Position numbers and translations under genes: made by a program | In this document: piece by piece, positions 8,312 to 17,410 of the stretch | How the letters are laid out: the number at the start of each line of letters is the position of its first letter | How positions within the stretch are numbered: position 1 is the stretch's first letter | Notes under the pieces: generated by a model | Told to the model about the DNA's origin: nothing | Seen by the model: the letters and a program-made list of their open reading frames with translations, nothing else | Database searches by the model: none | DNA from: Candidatus Omnitrophota bacterium | GTDB taxonomy: Bacteria; Omnitrophota; Gorgyraeia; Gygaellales; Profunditerraquicolaceae | Length of the DNA: 50,796 nucleotides | Direction of reading: 5' to 3' | Assembly (NCBI GenBank): GCA_025453445.1 | Contig: JALOQJ010000012.1 | Coordinates: 1 to 50,796 of the forward strand

Positions 8312-8381
8312 TTCTTTGATTTCCGATTTCCAATTCCACAAGCCCGTTTTCTTCCATCAGGCTCAACATTTCTTTGATTTC
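8266..8381. repeat. Exact 58-bp tandem duplication in the accB 5' region
   Basis: Bases 8266-8323 and 8324-8381 are identical over 58 positions and directly adjacent; the flanking base differs on each side. The unit covers codons for about EIKEMLSLMEENGLVELEI of AccB. Because 58 is not a multiple of three, it breaks the accB frame. Confidence 0.97.
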
Positions 8382-8410
8382 TTTGATATTCATTCAGGCC
8401 TCTCCTCTTT

Positions 8411-8974
8411 TTAAGCGACCCTTTCCACATAACTGGCGCTGCGCGTATCCACCTTGATCTTATCTCCGGGATTAATAAAAAGCGGGACCTGAATAGTGGC
8501 TCCGGTCTCAATCTCCGCCGGCTTAGTGCCGCTTTTGGCAGTATCGCCTTTGACCCCCGGCTCTGTATGGGTAATTTCAACCTCGATAAAATTCGGCAGG
8601 CTGATATTTAAAAAGTCACCTTTATAAAAATAGGCAGAAACATCCAAATTATCTTTTAAAAATTTAACTTTATCGCCTATATTTTCTTTGGAGATAGCTA
8701 CTTCTTCGTAATTATCAGAATCCATAAAGTGGTAAAGATCGCCGCTGGAATACTGATACTGCAGCTTTCTTTCTTCCACAAAAGCCTCTTCTATTTTTTC
8801 ATCGCCGCGAAAAGTCTTTTCCTGAATACTGTTATTTTTAAGGTTCCTGAGCTTAGCGCGCACAAAAGCCGCTCCCTTGCCAGGCTTAACGTGCTGGCTA
8901 TCCACCACAAGCCAAGCCTCATTTTCCACAAATACTGTTACTCCTACTTTAATTTCATTTATCGAGAGTGACAC
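8411..8974 (-). CDS. efp: Translation elongation factor P
   Basis: The 187-aa protein has the three-domain EF-P layout: an N-terminal KOW-like domain ending in the tip loop VKPGKGAAF, then two OB folds, with the C-terminal NPGDKIKVDTRSASYVER signature. The tip residue is Lys33 (PGKG), the position that is beta-lysylated or otherwise modified in many bacteria, so an EF-P modification enzyme may exist elsewhere. EF-P relieves stalling at polyproline stretches. Its ATG overlaps the upstream peptidase gene by 20 nt, and the pairing of efp with an M24 peptidase and accBC is common in bacteria. Confidence 0.97.
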   Translation of the reverse strand: MSLSINEIKVGVTVFVENEAWLVVDSQHVKPGKGAAFVRAKLRNLKNNSIQEKTFRGDEKIEEAFVEERKLQYQYSSGDLYHFMDSDNYEEVAISKENIGDKVKFLKDNLDVSAYFYKGDFLNISLPNFIEVEITHTEPGVKGDTAKSGTKPAEIETGATIQVPLFINPGDKIKVDTRSASYVERVA

Positions 8975-10013
8975 TGATAACCTCAGCTCCTTTCCTGGTG
9001 ACTAAACAAATATCTTCCAGCCTGATGCCGAATCTTCCCGGCAAATAAATCGCAGGCTCTACAGTAAAAACCATGCCTGCTTTAAGTAAACTCTTCTCTT
9101 TTCCTGATATGTGGGGCGCTTCGTGGACTTCCAAACCGATACCATGGCCTAAACTATGGCTAAAATACCGGCCAAAACCCTTTTTAGCTATATATTGGCG
9201 GCTGGCTGCATCAACTTCGCTGATTTCCACGCCAGGCTTTATCCTGCTGATTGCCCGCTTCTGCGCTGCAAGCACAATATCATAAATCCTTCTTGCTGAG
9301 CTGTTTATTTTACCTGAAAAGAATACCCTTGTCAAGTCGGATTTAAAACCAAGATAATCCACTCCAGCATCAATTAACACCGGCTCACCAGCTTTAATCT
9401 TTCTTTCAGAAGTAAGGTGGTGCGGGTAGCTTGAGTTAGGGCCGGAAGCAACAATAATATCAAAACTGGAGGCATAAGCGCCGTTATACCTGATAAAATG
9501 CTCTAATTCAGCAGCTACCTCAATTTCCTTTCTGCCGGGCGTAATATAGCCCTGAATAAACCTAAAGGCTGCAATGGCAATCTCTATCGCCTTCCTGATT
9601 TTTGCGATTTCTTCAGCAGTTTTTATCTGCCTTAGCTCTTCAACAATCCCATGTGTAGGAATTAATTCTATTCCGTAATCCCAACCCTCCCTGATTTTAT
9701 TGTATTCAGCAAAAGGCAGGTATCTTTCTTCAAAGCCCACGCGGTTAAAGTGAAGCTTCTTACAGGCATCAGCAATGGTTTTAAAAACTGAACCTTTAAT
9801 CTCCAGTAAAGTGCAACCCTTAAGGTTTTTCTTTGCTTCAGTGGTATAGCGGGAATCAGTAATATAAATATTTTTTTGCTTGGAAACTAAAAGATAGGCG
9901 TCGCGGCTGCGGGTATTAGTAAGGTAAGAAATATTCGGCTCGTGGGAAAGAATCAAGCCATCGAGTTTGAGCTTATTTAATTCTTTATAAACTTGTTTGA
10001 TCCGGGGATTCAT
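8955..10013 (-). CDS. M24 family Xaa-Pro aminopeptidase
   Basis: The 352-aa protein has a creatinase-like N-terminal domain and a C-terminal pita-bread M24 domain. The dinuclear metal ligands are visible: Asp in DAGVDYLG, Asp in KSDLTRVFF, His in SHSLGHGIG, Glu in VFTVEPAIY and Glu in IRLEDICLV. These fit Xaa-Pro peptidases of the PepP/PepQ group, which release N-terminal residues before proline or cleave X-Pro dipeptides. It shares 4 nt with aroQ upstream (stop/start overlap) and overlaps efp downstream. Which of PepP or PepQ it is cannot be said from sequence alone. Confidence 0.92.
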   Translation of the reverse strand: MNPRIKQVYKELNKLKLDGLILSHEPNISYLTNTRSRDAYLLVSKQKNIYITDSRYTTEAKKNLKGCTLLEIKGSVFKTIADACKKLHFNRVGFEERYLPFAEYNKIREGWDYGIELIPTHGIVEELRQIKTAEEIAKIRKAIEIAIAAFRFIQGYITPGRKEIEVAAELEHFIRYNGAYASSFDIIVASGPNSSYPHHLTSERKIKAGEPVLIDAGVDYLGFKSDLTRVFFSGKINSSARRIYDIVLAAQKRAISRIKPGVEISEVDAASRQYIAKKGFGRYFSHSLGHGIGLEVHEAPHISGKEKSLLKAGMVFTVEPAIYLPGRFGIRLEDICLVTRKGAEVISVTLDK

Positions 10014-10453
10014 GATTGCGCATGCAGTAAATCAACCAGCGCCTCAAGGCCTAAAATATAGCTCTGAGGCCCAAAACCCAGTATGGTGCCGCGAGCTACC
10101 GGGCTAATCAGTGATTTATGCCTGAATTTTTCGCGGGCGTAGATATTGGAAAGGTGCACTTCCACTGTTAAAATACCGGAAGCAGAAATAGCATCTCTGA
10201 CAGCAACGCTGGTGTGCGTGTAGGCTGCGGGATTGATCAAAAGAGCATCAAACTTTTTTTTGCCTTTAGTAATCAAATCCACGATTTCGCCTTCGTGGTT
10301 AGATTGTTTTATTGCCAAGCTGACTTTTCTAAGCTTTGCCAGCTTTTTCAGGCTCTGGTTAATCTCATTTAATGTCACTCTGCCATAAACCGCAGGCTCT
10401 CTTGTACCGAGCAAATTGAGATTCGGGCCATGAATAACTAATATTTTCTTCAT
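10010..10453 (-). CDS. aroQ: Type II 3-dehydroquinate dehydratase
   Basis: The 147-aa protein matches the small dodecameric type II dehydroquinase, which acts in the shikimate pathway. Motifs include [13 protein letters not shown], the lid Tyr in AVYG, the [11 protein letters not shown] segment with the catalytic His, and [11 protein letters not shown]. Length is typical. It overlaps the DUF1844 gene upstream by 4 nt and the M24 peptidase gene downstream by 4 nt, so it is part of a tightly coupled operon. Confidence 0.97.
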   Translation of the reverse strand: MKKILVIHGPNLNLLGTREPAVYGRVTLNEINQSLKKLAKLRKVSLAIKQSNHEGEIVDLITKGKKKFDALLINPAAYTHTSVAVRDAISASGILTVEVHLSNIYAREKFRHKSLISPVARGTILGFGPQSYILGLEALVDLLHAQS

Positions 10454-10725
10454 TTTTGCCCACCCTGATTTTTAGCGACATACTGCGTGCGCAATTCATA
10501 CAGCATATTCTCCAGTAATTTACTTTCTTCCGGAGTAAGGTTGCCTTTGGTTTTTTCCTGTAGCATCCCCAAAGTATCGATAATGAACTTTGCCTGCGGC
10601 AAATCTTCTTCTTTTTTATCAGTCATCGGATTATTCATTTCGCCTAAGAAAATCGCTGCCTGAATACCCAAAGTAGTGAGAAAAAATTTAAAATCTGCCG
10701 GGGGTGGAATAAATTTTTCTTCCAT
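10450..10725 (-). CDS. DUF1844 family protein
   Basis: The 91-aa protein has the recognisable DUF1844 core: [19 protein letters not shown] near residues 11-29, then [21 protein letters not shown] near 44-64 and a C-terminal helix. The family is widespread in bacteria and has no established function. The gene is 4 nt after the MEMO-family gene and overlaps aroQ by 4 nt. Confidence 0.85.
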   Translation of the reverse strand: MEEKFIPPPADFKFFLTTLGIQAAIFLGEMNNPMTDKKEEDLPQAKFIIDTLGMLQEKTKGNLTPEESKLLENMLYELRTQYVAKNQGGQK

Positions 10726-10729
10726 GAGT

Positions 10730-11554
10730 TTAGTGAATGGTTATTCCGGCATATCCGACAACACTAGAAGTATCGCCGGTAGAATCGCCGGAAGTCTGAT
10801 ATTTGATTAATTCGCCTTTTTTTGCCCCTAATAATTTTGCGCAAACCAGCATCATGCATACCGGAGCATATCCGCACATAGAAATATTTAAGCCATCTAC
10901 TTCTTCTGTCAACCTATCTTCATCCAGCGCTAAAATTGCCTCAATTGCTCTGGTGTCTTTCGTTTTCGCCTGCTCTTCAGGCTCATAATGAGTCATATCA
11001 GAACTGGCAACAATTAACACTGAGGACTGCAAACCTGAACTCTTTACTGCTACGGCAATTGCTTTGCCAGCTTCTTTTAAATCTGCAAGCTTATCAGACA
11101 TTACAGTAACCGGCACAATCTGAAACGATTTTTTAAAATACTGCAATATCGGCAGCTCTACTTCCAGAGAATGTTCATTCAGATGCGCTAGGCTATCTTC
11201 CTCAAAATATTGTTCGCCTGCCTTAAGGATTTCCCGGGCTAAAGCAGTATTAATTGTAACGCTGCCCAAAGGAGTTTCCCACACGCCTTCTGTCTCTATG
11301 CTGAAATCCGATCCATTGCCAGTATGGTTTGGCCCAAGCAAAATTATTGTATCCTTAATATTAATCCGCGAAACAGTTTCCACTGCCACTCTTCCGGAAT
11401 AAATATACCCTGCATGCGGAAGCATACAAGCAATACAATCATCTTTCTTAAGAGAAGGAACAAGAAATTTTTCTATCAACTTGGCAACCTCTCCTGCAGC
11501 AGCAGGATAAAATTGCCCAGAAACAACCGGTTTTCTGATCTTAGATTTTTCCAT
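10730..11554 (-). CDS. MEMO family protein (AmmeMemoRadiSam system protein B)
   Basis: The 274-aa protein matches the MEMO family, also called AmmeMemoRadiSam system protein B. It begins RKPVVSGQFYPAAAGEVAKLIEKF and continues with AMLPHAGYIYSGRVA and ILLGPNHTG, the conserved His-bearing segments, and ASSDMTHYEPEE. MEMO proteins are structurally related to extradiol dioxygenases and often cluster with AMMECR1 and radical-SAM genes, none of which are here. The biochemical activity in bacteria is not settled. The start overlaps the TIM-barrel gene by 14 nt. Confidence 0.9.
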   Translation of the reverse strand: MEKSKIRKPVVSGQFYPAAAGEVAKLIEKFLVPSLKKDDCIACMLPHAGYIYSGRVAVETVSRINIKDTIILLGPNHTGNGSDFSIETEGVWETPLGSVTINTALAREILKAGEQYFEEDSLAHLNEHSLEVELPILQYFKKSFQIVPVTVMSDKLADLKEAGKAIAVAVKSSGLQSSVLIVASSDMTHYEPEEQAKTKDTRAIEAILALDEDRLTEEVDGLNISMCGYAPVCMMLVCAKLLGAKKGELIKYQTSGDSTGDTSSVVGYAGITIH

Positions 11555-12464
11555 GGAAAGCTTTTTCTAAAATTCTTCTGCTTTCGATTAATTCAACTGC
11601 TGTTGCCGGATGATGCGCCTCAATAACTTTTATCGTCTCAGGCTTTAAATATGGCTCAATTTTAGTAAAATCAATTTCCCCGTTGCTGGGCGCCTGATGA
11701 TCCGAACACCCGGAAACATTATGCAGATGAATTCCCAGCATGTCCCGGGCATATGCCTCAAGATAATCTTTATGCTTATTAAACCCCAGGCGTTCCATTA
11801 TCTCGGCATGCCCTACATCATGCCAATAAAAAATACCCGAGCCTTTGAATTTTTTCAGGATAATACCGATTTCCTCAAAAGCAGGGGTTTCACGATAATA
11901 AAAACGGGTTTCTACACCAAGAAATACGCCGGCTTTATCCGCATAAGAAACAAGCTCTTCAAGGCTTTTTAGCGCAGATGTAAAAAATGGTGCGGATGAT
12001 TTTTTTCTTTCCCTGATTGCTTCATCTCTCAGGCGAATAAATTCCGGAGAATCTTTCCTGCCTTCGGAATAAAAATTAATCAACTGCCGGGTAAAATCAG
12101 GGATTTCCACCCTGCCACTGTGCAAAACCACTGCTTTGGCATTCAGCTGAACAGCAGTTTCAATAGTTTTTTTTGTCAGCGCTACTGCCTTTAGCCGCTC
12201 AGCTTCATCCAAAGAAGCTAACGAATAACAATCAGGCAAAGCCAATTCGCGCGCCAAACCATCTGGTATAGGGCAATAATTATGCAGGCTGGAAACTAAT
12301 ATCTGCCTGTTTTTCACAAGCCCGGCAATATCTTTTACCATCTGAGGCGTCAGATTAAAACTAAGCTCTATCTCTTTAAAACCGAGCGCCTCAATTTCAA
12401 AGACCATATCCCTGCCATTAACGTAACGGAAGGCATTCCACGAGGTTGAGAGTGAAAAACCCAT
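11541..12464 (-). CDS. Sugar phosphate isomerase/epimerase-like TIM-barrel protein
   Basis: The 307-aa protein looks like an AP-endonuclease-2 family TIM barrel of the sugar phosphate isomerase/epimerase type. Features include FSLSTSWNAF at the start, VSSLHNYCPIP, AKAVVLHSGRVEIP, FLGVETRFYYRETP, YWHDVGHAEIM and a C-terminal VIEAHHP, which would supply His, Glu and Asp metal ligands. The substrate is unknown. It lies 7 nt downstream of rpsU and overlaps the MEMO gene, so it is probably constitutively transcribed with them. Confidence 0.75.
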   Translation of the reverse strand: MGFSLSTSWNAFRYVNGRDMVFEIEALGFKEIELSFNLTPQMVKDIAGLVKNRQILVSSLHNYCPIPDGLARELALPDCYSLASLDEAERLKAVALTKKTIETAVQLNAKAVVLHSGRVEIPDFTRQLINFYSEGRKDSPEFIRLRDEAIRERKKSSAPFFTSALKSLEELVSYADKAGVFLGVETRFYYRETPAFEEIGIILKKFKGSGIFYWHDVGHAEIMERLGFNKHKDYLEAYARDMLGIHLHNVSGCSDHQAPSNGEIDFTKIEPYLKPETIKVIEAHHPATAVELIESRRILEKAFHGKI

Positions 12465-12471
12465 CTGAATT

Positions 12472-12636
12472 TTACTTTCTTCCTCTTCTTGCCTTCTTAC
12501 GCTTACGCTCGCTGGGTTTTTCGTAATGTTTGCGTTCGCGCACTTCCTTCAGAATACCTTCAGCTTCGATCTGCCTTTTAAAACGGCGCAAAGCAGATTC
12601 AAATGGTTCGTCTTTCCTTACTTCAATATGCGACAA
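12472..12636 (-). CDS. rpsU: Small ribosomal subunit protein bS21
   Basis: The 54-aa basic protein matches bS21: [24 protein letters not shown], then the Arg/Lys-rich C-terminal tail. I chose the TTG at 12636 as the start. The nearest ATG (12645) sits one base after the AGGAG sequence, too close to use, whereas the TTG is 9 nt from it and gives the family's usual N-terminus. The gene leads a long minus-strand operon and has a near-consensus promoter 26 nt upstream. Confidence 0.93.
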   Translation of the reverse strand: MSHIEVRKDEPFESALRRFKRQIEAEGILKEVRERKHYEKPSERKRKKARRGRK

Positions 12637-12668
12637 TATAATCATCTCCTTTCGTAAACAAGTATGGT

Positions 12669-12697
12669 AATATACCACCGATTATCAGAAGTGTCAA
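12669..12697 (-). promoter_or_regulatory. Sigma70-type promoter of rpsU operon
   Basis: On the minus strand a perfect -35 TTGACA (12697-12692) is followed by a 17-nt spacer and a -10 TATATT (12674-12669). The predicted start of transcription is near 12662, giving a leader of about 26 nt that contains the AAAGGAG ribosome site of rpsU. Confidence 0.8.
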
Positions 12698-12745
12698 TTG
12701 CAAAATACCCCCCTGCCTGCGGGTTAATTTACTTATTCTCGCAGG

Positions 12746-12774
12746 TTGACAAGCTTAAAAAAATATGCTAAATT
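12746..12774 (+). promoter_or_regulatory. Sigma70-type promoter of the diguanylate cyclase gene
   Basis: TTGACA at 12746-12751, a 17-nt spacer, and TAAATT at 12769-12774. The -10 box lies after the first possible ATG (12765), so a transcript from here would start near 12781, almost at the second ATG (12783). The rpsU promoter points the other way, with 48 nt between the two -35 boxes. Confidence 0.65.
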
Positions 12775-12782
12775 TAGAGCTT

Positions 12783-13946
12783 ATGGAAGAACTGAATAAA
12801 CTTAATCAGGAACTGGAACGCACCAAAACAGAACTGGCGATACTCTATGAAATCTCCAATGCTATGCGCACCACGCTTAAGCTGGATGAGATTTTATACA
12901 TTATCCTTACCGGAGTTACTGCCCATACCGGACTTGGTTTTAACCGGGCAATCCTTTTTCTGATTAATGAAAAAGACGGCTTAATCGAAGGAAAAATGGC
13001 TATTGCTCCGGAAAGCGGCGAAGAAGCAAACCGCGTCTGGAGGCGCATCGAGCAGGAACAGATGGATTTGGAAGACTTAATCAGCGCTTACCAGTTTTCC
13101 AAATCAAGCGTAGAATCCGCTTTTAACCAGCAAATCCGCAGAATGAAAATACCTTTACGCGAACAAAACGGCGGGATGCTCGCTTTAAGCGTTTTAGACG
13201 GTATGCCACTAAACTTAAACCGCGAAGCGATCCTTAAATACAGCAACGACCCGATTATACAATTATTAAAGCCTGAGGAGTTAATTGTTGTACCGCTAAA
13301 AGCTAAAGACAAGGTAAATGGAATTATTCTGGCGGATAATTTTGTCACTAAAAAACCGATTACTAAAGACGATGCCCGAATGCTGATTATGTTGGCTAAC
13401 CAGGCGGGCTTGGCAATAGAAAATTCCCAGCTTTATGAAAAAACCGTGCTGCGCAGCCATTCGGATTACCTCACCGAGCTCTGGAACCACGGACATTTCC
13501 AATACCTTTTTCAGGCGGAACTGGAAAAAGCCAAAGCTACAAAAACCCCGCTTACCCTGATAATGATCGATATTGATGATTTTAAAATTTACAATGACCA
13601 GCTCGGCCATCAGGCAGGAGACCAGATCCTCAGAGAATTAAGCACACTTCTGAAAAAACAGTCGCGCAAAATGGATTTTGTTTGCCGTTACGGCGGAGAA
13701 GAATTCACTATTATTCTGCCGCAGACAGATAAAGACGAGGCATTTGCCATTGCTGAAAGGCTGAGACAGGATATTGCCCGTCAGGTTTTTGCCCACGAAG
13801 AGATTTTACCGAACAAAAAATTAACCGTCAGCTTGGGGCTGGCGGCCTTCCCTGCAGACGGAACAACTACTTCCAGTGTAATCAATCATTCCGACAAAAT
13901 GCTTTATCAGGCAAAAAACAAAGGCAAGAATACTACCTGCCGCTAA
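12783..13946 (+). CDS. GAF-GGDEF diguanylate cyclase
   Basis: The protein starts with a short coiled coil (ELNKLNQELERTKTELAILY), then a GAF domain (about residues 20-220) interrupted by a longer insert, then a GGDEF domain with the active signature YGGEEF. The product-inhibition I-site RKMD is placed five residues before GGEEF, as in feedback-inhibited cyclases, so it should make c-di-GMP from GTP. It is the only confident plus-strand gene here. I prefer the ATG at 12783 because the promoter -10 box lies beyond the ATG at 12765, though 12765 cannot be excluded (adds six residues). Its stop overlaps the smc stop by 4 nt. A PilZ receptor gene lies 4 kb away. Confidence 0.9.
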   Translation: MEELNKLNQELERTKTELAILYEISNAMRTTLKLDEILYIILTGVTAHTGLGFNRAILFLINEKDGLIEGKMAIAPESGEEANRVWRRIEQEQMDLEDLISAYQFSKSSVESAFNQQIRRMKIPLREQNGGMLALSVLDGMPLNLNREAILKYSNDPIIQLLKPEELIVVPLKAKDKVNGIILADNFVTKKPITKDDARMLIMLANQAGLAIENSQLYEKTVLRSHSDYLTELWNHGHFQYLFQAELEKAKATKTPLTLIMIDIDDFKIYNDQLGHQAGDQILRELSTLLKKQSRKMDFVCRYGGEEFTIILPQTDKDEAFAIAERLRQDIARQVFAHEEILPNKKLTVSLGLAAFPADGTTTSSVINHSDKMLYQAKNKGKNTTCR

Positions 13947-16900
13947 ACCGGCTCAGTAACCACCTGATCCGGTTCTTTATCTTTTTCTTTCACCTGCTTA
14001 TTCTGAGCAAGCTTAACTGAAACAATCTTAGAAACCCCGGACTGCTCCATAGTAATACCATACATAACAGTGGCATTGGCAATGGTTTTTTTATTGTGCG
14101 TAATCATGATGAACTGCGAATCCCGGGCAAAATCCTGCAGCATCCTGCCAAAACGATCAACATTAGCCTCATCCAATGCCGCGTCTATTTCGTCTAAAAT
14201 GCAGAACGGCGCGGGCTTGATTTTAAAAATAGCAAAAATCAGTGCGATTGCCGACATAGACTTCTCGCCGCCGGAAAGTAAAAGCACATTCTGTAATTTC
14301 TTTCCCGGAGGCCGGCAGATGATTTCTATGCCTGATTCCAACGGGTCGTTCTCGTCAATCAGGAAGACCTGCGCGTCTCCGCCGTTAAACAAAAGCCGGA
14401 AATAATTACGGAATTCCACCTTTACTTTTTCAAAGGTTTCCAGAAACATCTTTTTGGTGGTACGGTTGATCTTCAGGATCGCTTCATGCAGAGAATCCTT
14501 TGCGGTCACTAAATCGTTCTGCTGCTGGGTAAGAAAATCATAACGCTTCTTCAATTCGTCATATTCTTCAATTGCCACTAGATTCACTGTGCCGTAAGAA
14601 TCGAGTTTTTGTTTTAAGGCATCTATTGCCTGAGCCAATTCATCCTCATTAAGCACCGGCTGCTGAAGCACAGGAGTGGTTTCCGCAGAAGTTTCTGACG
14701 CCTCAAAAATCCCTAAAATATCCAGGTCAATTTTATATGCCTGCAGGATCCTGTCTTTTATGTTCAGGTATTTAAAATCCGCGTCTTTATTCTGCATCTG
14801 TAATTCATATACTTTGCCCTTTATTTCATCAAGCTCTTTTTTATCAGCTTCGATTTTTTCAAATACTCCGCCTGATTCAGACATTCTCAATGTAAATTCA
14901 TCCTGCGCCTGATGCAATAACCCGGAGAGCTTCTGAATATCCTGGCTGGCAGCAGTAATTTTATTCTCTAATTCACTAATCTCAATTTTTAAATTGCTCT
15001 GCCGTTCCTGAGCGTCATTAATCTGAATTTTTAAAGCTGCAAGGCTGGACTGGTCCTGAGTTAAGGTATCTTCCAATATTTTTAAAGTTTGCTCGTCGGA
15101 ACTGATACGTTTATTTAATGCTTCCAGTTCGGTTTTTAACTGAGTAATTACCACCAGTGCCTCTTCTTTAAGTTTATTATTGGCGGTAATATTATTCTGC
15201 TCTGCGCTGATCGAATCTTCGCTGGACTCCTCCTCATTTTCTAAAGCCGATAAATCAGCCTGATGAGCAATAATATCCGTTTCCAACACAGATAATGTGC
15301 TGCTGATTTCAGATAATTCTAAAACCAGCAATTCCTCTTCTGATTTTATCTTATTAAACTGCTCCTCTATGGTAGCAAGATAGGCCCTTTTATTGGCAAG
15401 GGCAATCTCCTGATTGTGCAGATTATCCTGTAAGAGAGATAATTCTTTATTTAATTCTTCAATGTGCGCTTCCTTCATCCGTTTAATAATCTTTAGAGAA
15501 TCGATTTTAAGCTCTAATTCCTGAAGCCGTGCATTGATTTTTTCGCTGTTTAATTCAATCGGCTTTGCCTCACCGGAAAATTTAAACCCACTGGCTTCCT
15601 GACCAACATTATCGCTATTAACCTTAATCACCAAGCCGCTGATTTTTTCCTGCGGCAATTTATCAAGGAAAATCACCGCATTCATTGATTCACCAATGCC
15701 TTCATATTCAGTTTTTAATTTTTCCAGGAATTCCTTCTGCGAGATTAAAGACGAACTTTGCCGCTGTAAATTTTCCATATCAGCATCAAGCGATTTTATT
15801 TCAGTAGATGTATCTTCAAGAGCCTTTTTTATTTCGGAGATCTTTGAATTTAAACCGCTAAAGCTTTCTTCCAAACCAGCTACTTCAGCTGTAATAGCAT
15901 TGAGCGAGGCCTGCTGCTGGGTTTTCTCTTCATTAATTTTTAAATTTTCCAACTCCAGCCTTTTTTTACGCGCAAAGCATATCTGCTGTTTGGAAAGCAA
16001 ATCATTGCAGGCATTCTTGGCATGGGAAATTTTTGTCACAAGCTCCATGATGTTTCTTTTTGCCGCGGCGATTATTTCCAAAGAAGATTTAATTGACGCG
16101 GAAATCTGCGTAAGCTCATTATCTTTGGACTTAAAAAGCAGGGTCTTATCTTCTATATTTTTGCTTAAGCCGGCGTATTCTAGCTTAAATGTATTTAATT
16201 TTTCCTCATCCTGTAAAATCCTTTTTTCCAGATTTTCTGTTTGTGATGCGAGGTAAAGCGCAGAAGTTTCCAGCTCAGCAATTCTTTCTTTATTAAAAGC
16301 AATATGCTGACTATCCCTTAAGCCGATATTCTCCAGATTTAAAATTTCGCTCTTTAACTGCGCAATGTTCTCCTCTGAACTTTTCAATTCATTTTGCCGA
16401 CTGGAAATCCCGTCCTCCTGCAGCTTAATCGCATCTATTAGCTCGGCTTCTTTTGCCTCCAAATCTTTTAAATGCCGGGCAATCCCTTCTCTTTCTTTAA
16501 GCAATTCCTCTTTACGTATAATTGCTAAATTAACTTCTTTTGTTTTGAGCTCTTCGAAAACTTCTTTGTAACGCCGGGCTTTGTTCGCCTGACGCTCTAA
16601 TGAACCGATTTGCCTGCGCACTTCGGTAATAATATCATTCACCCTTAAAAGGTTCTGGTCGGTTTCTTCAAGTTTACGGGTGGCTTCTCTTTTTTGTGAT
16701 TTATATTTGGTGATGCCGGCAGCTTCATCAAAAACAAGGCGGCGGTCTTCCGGGCGGGAACTTAAAACAAGGTCAATTTTCCCCTGCTGGATTAAAGAAT
16801 AGCTCTCCGCGCCAATGCCAGTGCCCATTAAAATATCAAGAATATCTTTCAGGCGCACCTGTGTTTTATTTAAAAGGTATTCGCTTTCACCGGAGCGGAA

Positions 16901-17212
16901 GATCCTGCGGGTAATCGCTACTTCGTGATGATCAACATTAAAAAATTTAGTCTTATTATCAAAAGTAAGCGTAACCTCAGCCATGCTTAGCGGCTCTTTG
17001 GTATCTGTGCCGTTAAAAATTACATCCTGCATATCCGAGCCGCGCAGCGCCTTTACCGACTGCTCGCCTAAAACCCATCTTATCGAATCAAAGATATTAG
17101 ATTTCCCGCAGCCGTTTGGCCCGACGACCGCAGTAATGCCGGGTTCAAAATGCAAAGTTGTCTTTTCAGAGAATGATTTAAAACCCACCAGTTCCAATGT
17201 TTTAAAATACAT
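13943..17212 (-). CDS. smc: Chromosome segregation ATPase SMC with a reduced hinge
   Basis: The 1089-aa SMC has an N-terminal head with Walker A GPNGCGKSN (31-39) and Q-loop, two long coiled-coil halves, and a C-terminal head with LSGGEKSM (from about 979) and Walker B CILDEIDAALDEAN. SMC dimers compact and segregate the chromosome together with ScpA/ScpB. The usual hinge (about 150-180 residues) is nearly missing: between coils at about 500 and 560 only some 55 residues remain, starting YEGIGESMNAV and ending before ELNSEKINARL. The conserved GG-rich hinge core is not recognisable. This explains the short length. It is 14 nt downstream of the HTH gene and probably co-transcribed. Confidence 0.96.
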   Translation of the reverse strand: MYFKTLELVGFKSFSEKTTLHFEPGITAVVGPNGCGKSNIFDSIRWVLGEQSVKALRGSDMQDVIFNGTDTKEPLSMAEVTLTFDNKTKFFNVDHHEVAITRRIFRSGESEYLLNKTQVRLKDILDILMGTGIGAESYSLIQQGKIDLVLSSRPEDRRLVFDEAAGITKYKSQKREATRKLEETDQNLLRVNDIITEVRRQIGSLERQANKARRYKEVFEELKTKEVNLAIIRKEELLKEREGIARHLKDLEAKEAELIDAIKLQEDGISSRQNELKSSEENIAQLKSEILNLENIGLRDSQHIAFNKERIAELETSALYLASQTENLEKRILQDEEKLNTFKLEYAGLSKNIEDKTLLFKSKDNELTQISASIKSSLEIIAAAKRNIMELVTKISHAKNACNDLLSKQQICFARKKRLELENLKINEEKTQQQASLNAITAEVAGLEESFSGLNSKISEIKKALEDTSTEIKSLDADMENLQRQSSSLISQKEFLEKLKTEYEGIGESMNAVIFLDKLPQEKISGLVIKVNSDNVGQEASGFKFSGEAKPIELNSEKINARLQELELKIDSLKIIKRMKEAHIEELNKELSLLQDNLHNQEIALANKRAYLATIEEQFNKIKSEEELLVLELSEISSTLSVLETDIIAHQADLSALENEEESSEDSISAEQNNITANNKLKEEALVVITQLKTELEALNKRISSDEQTLKILEDTLTQDQSSLAALKIQINDAQERQSNLKIEISELENKITAASQDIQKLSGLLHQAQDEFTLRMSESGGVFEKIEADKKELDEIKGKVYELQMQNKDADFKYLNIKDRILQAYKIDLDILGIFEASETSAETTPVLQQPVLNEDELAQAIDALKQKLDSYGTVNLVAIEEYDELKKRYDFLTQQQNDLVTAKDSLHEAILKINRTTKKMFLETFEKVKVEFRNYFRLLFNGGDAQVFLIDENDPLESGIEIICRPPGKKLQNVLLLSGGEKSMSAIALIFAIFKIKPAPFCILDEIDAALDEANVDRFGRMLQDFARDSQFIMITHNKKTIANATVMYGITMEQSGVSKIVSVKLAQNKQVKEKDKEPDQVVTEPV

Positions 17213-17226
17213 GAGCCGTCTCCTAT

Positions 17227-17385
17227 TTAGCTTTTGCTGGATTTATCAAGCCAGGCATCAATTTTATCTCTTTTAAAACGCCACTGCCCGACGAGCTTCA
17301 CTGCCGGGATTTTGTGGCCCTTCAGCCATTCATAGATCGTGCGGCGGCTGACCTTTAAATAATCCGCCAAATCTTCGATTGTCAT
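17227..17385 (-). CDS. Excisionase-type (MerR-like) helix-turn-helix protein
   Basis: The 52-aa protein is a single winged-HTH of the excisionase family: MTIEDLADYLKVSRRTIYEWLKG, then IPAVKLVGQWRFKRDKIDAWL. Such small proteins bind DNA and often act as regulators rather than true excisionases; there is no integrase nearby. The ATG at 17385 gives the typical family N-terminus and lies 19 nt after the predicted transcription start; an ATG at 17403 would make an almost leaderless gene of 58 aa. It sits directly before smc. A second protein of the same type leads the 24-30 kb cluster. Confidence 0.82.
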   Translation of the reverse strand: MTIEDLADYLKVSRRTIYEWLKGHKIPAVKLVGQWRFKRDKIDAWLDKSSKS

Positions 17386-17410
17386 CAATCCACTGGTCAC
17401 CATGCAAAAC

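Noticed and set aside
8305-8580. Antisense-frame ORF overlapping accB and efp
   Set aside because: It lies in a third frame over two well-supported genes, has no recognisable domain and no ribosome site; its appearance comes from the duplication.
12698-12745. G/C-run segment between the divergent promoters as a terminator or operator
   Set aside because: Contains runs of C and a CCTGC repeat but no stable inverted repeat with a T run, so nothing specific can be called.
15696-16256. Plus-strand 186-aa ORF inside smc
   Set aside because: Reverse-frame shadow of a long Leu/Lys/Glu coiled-coil gene; low-complexity Ser/Phe-rich translation with no promoter or ribosome site.
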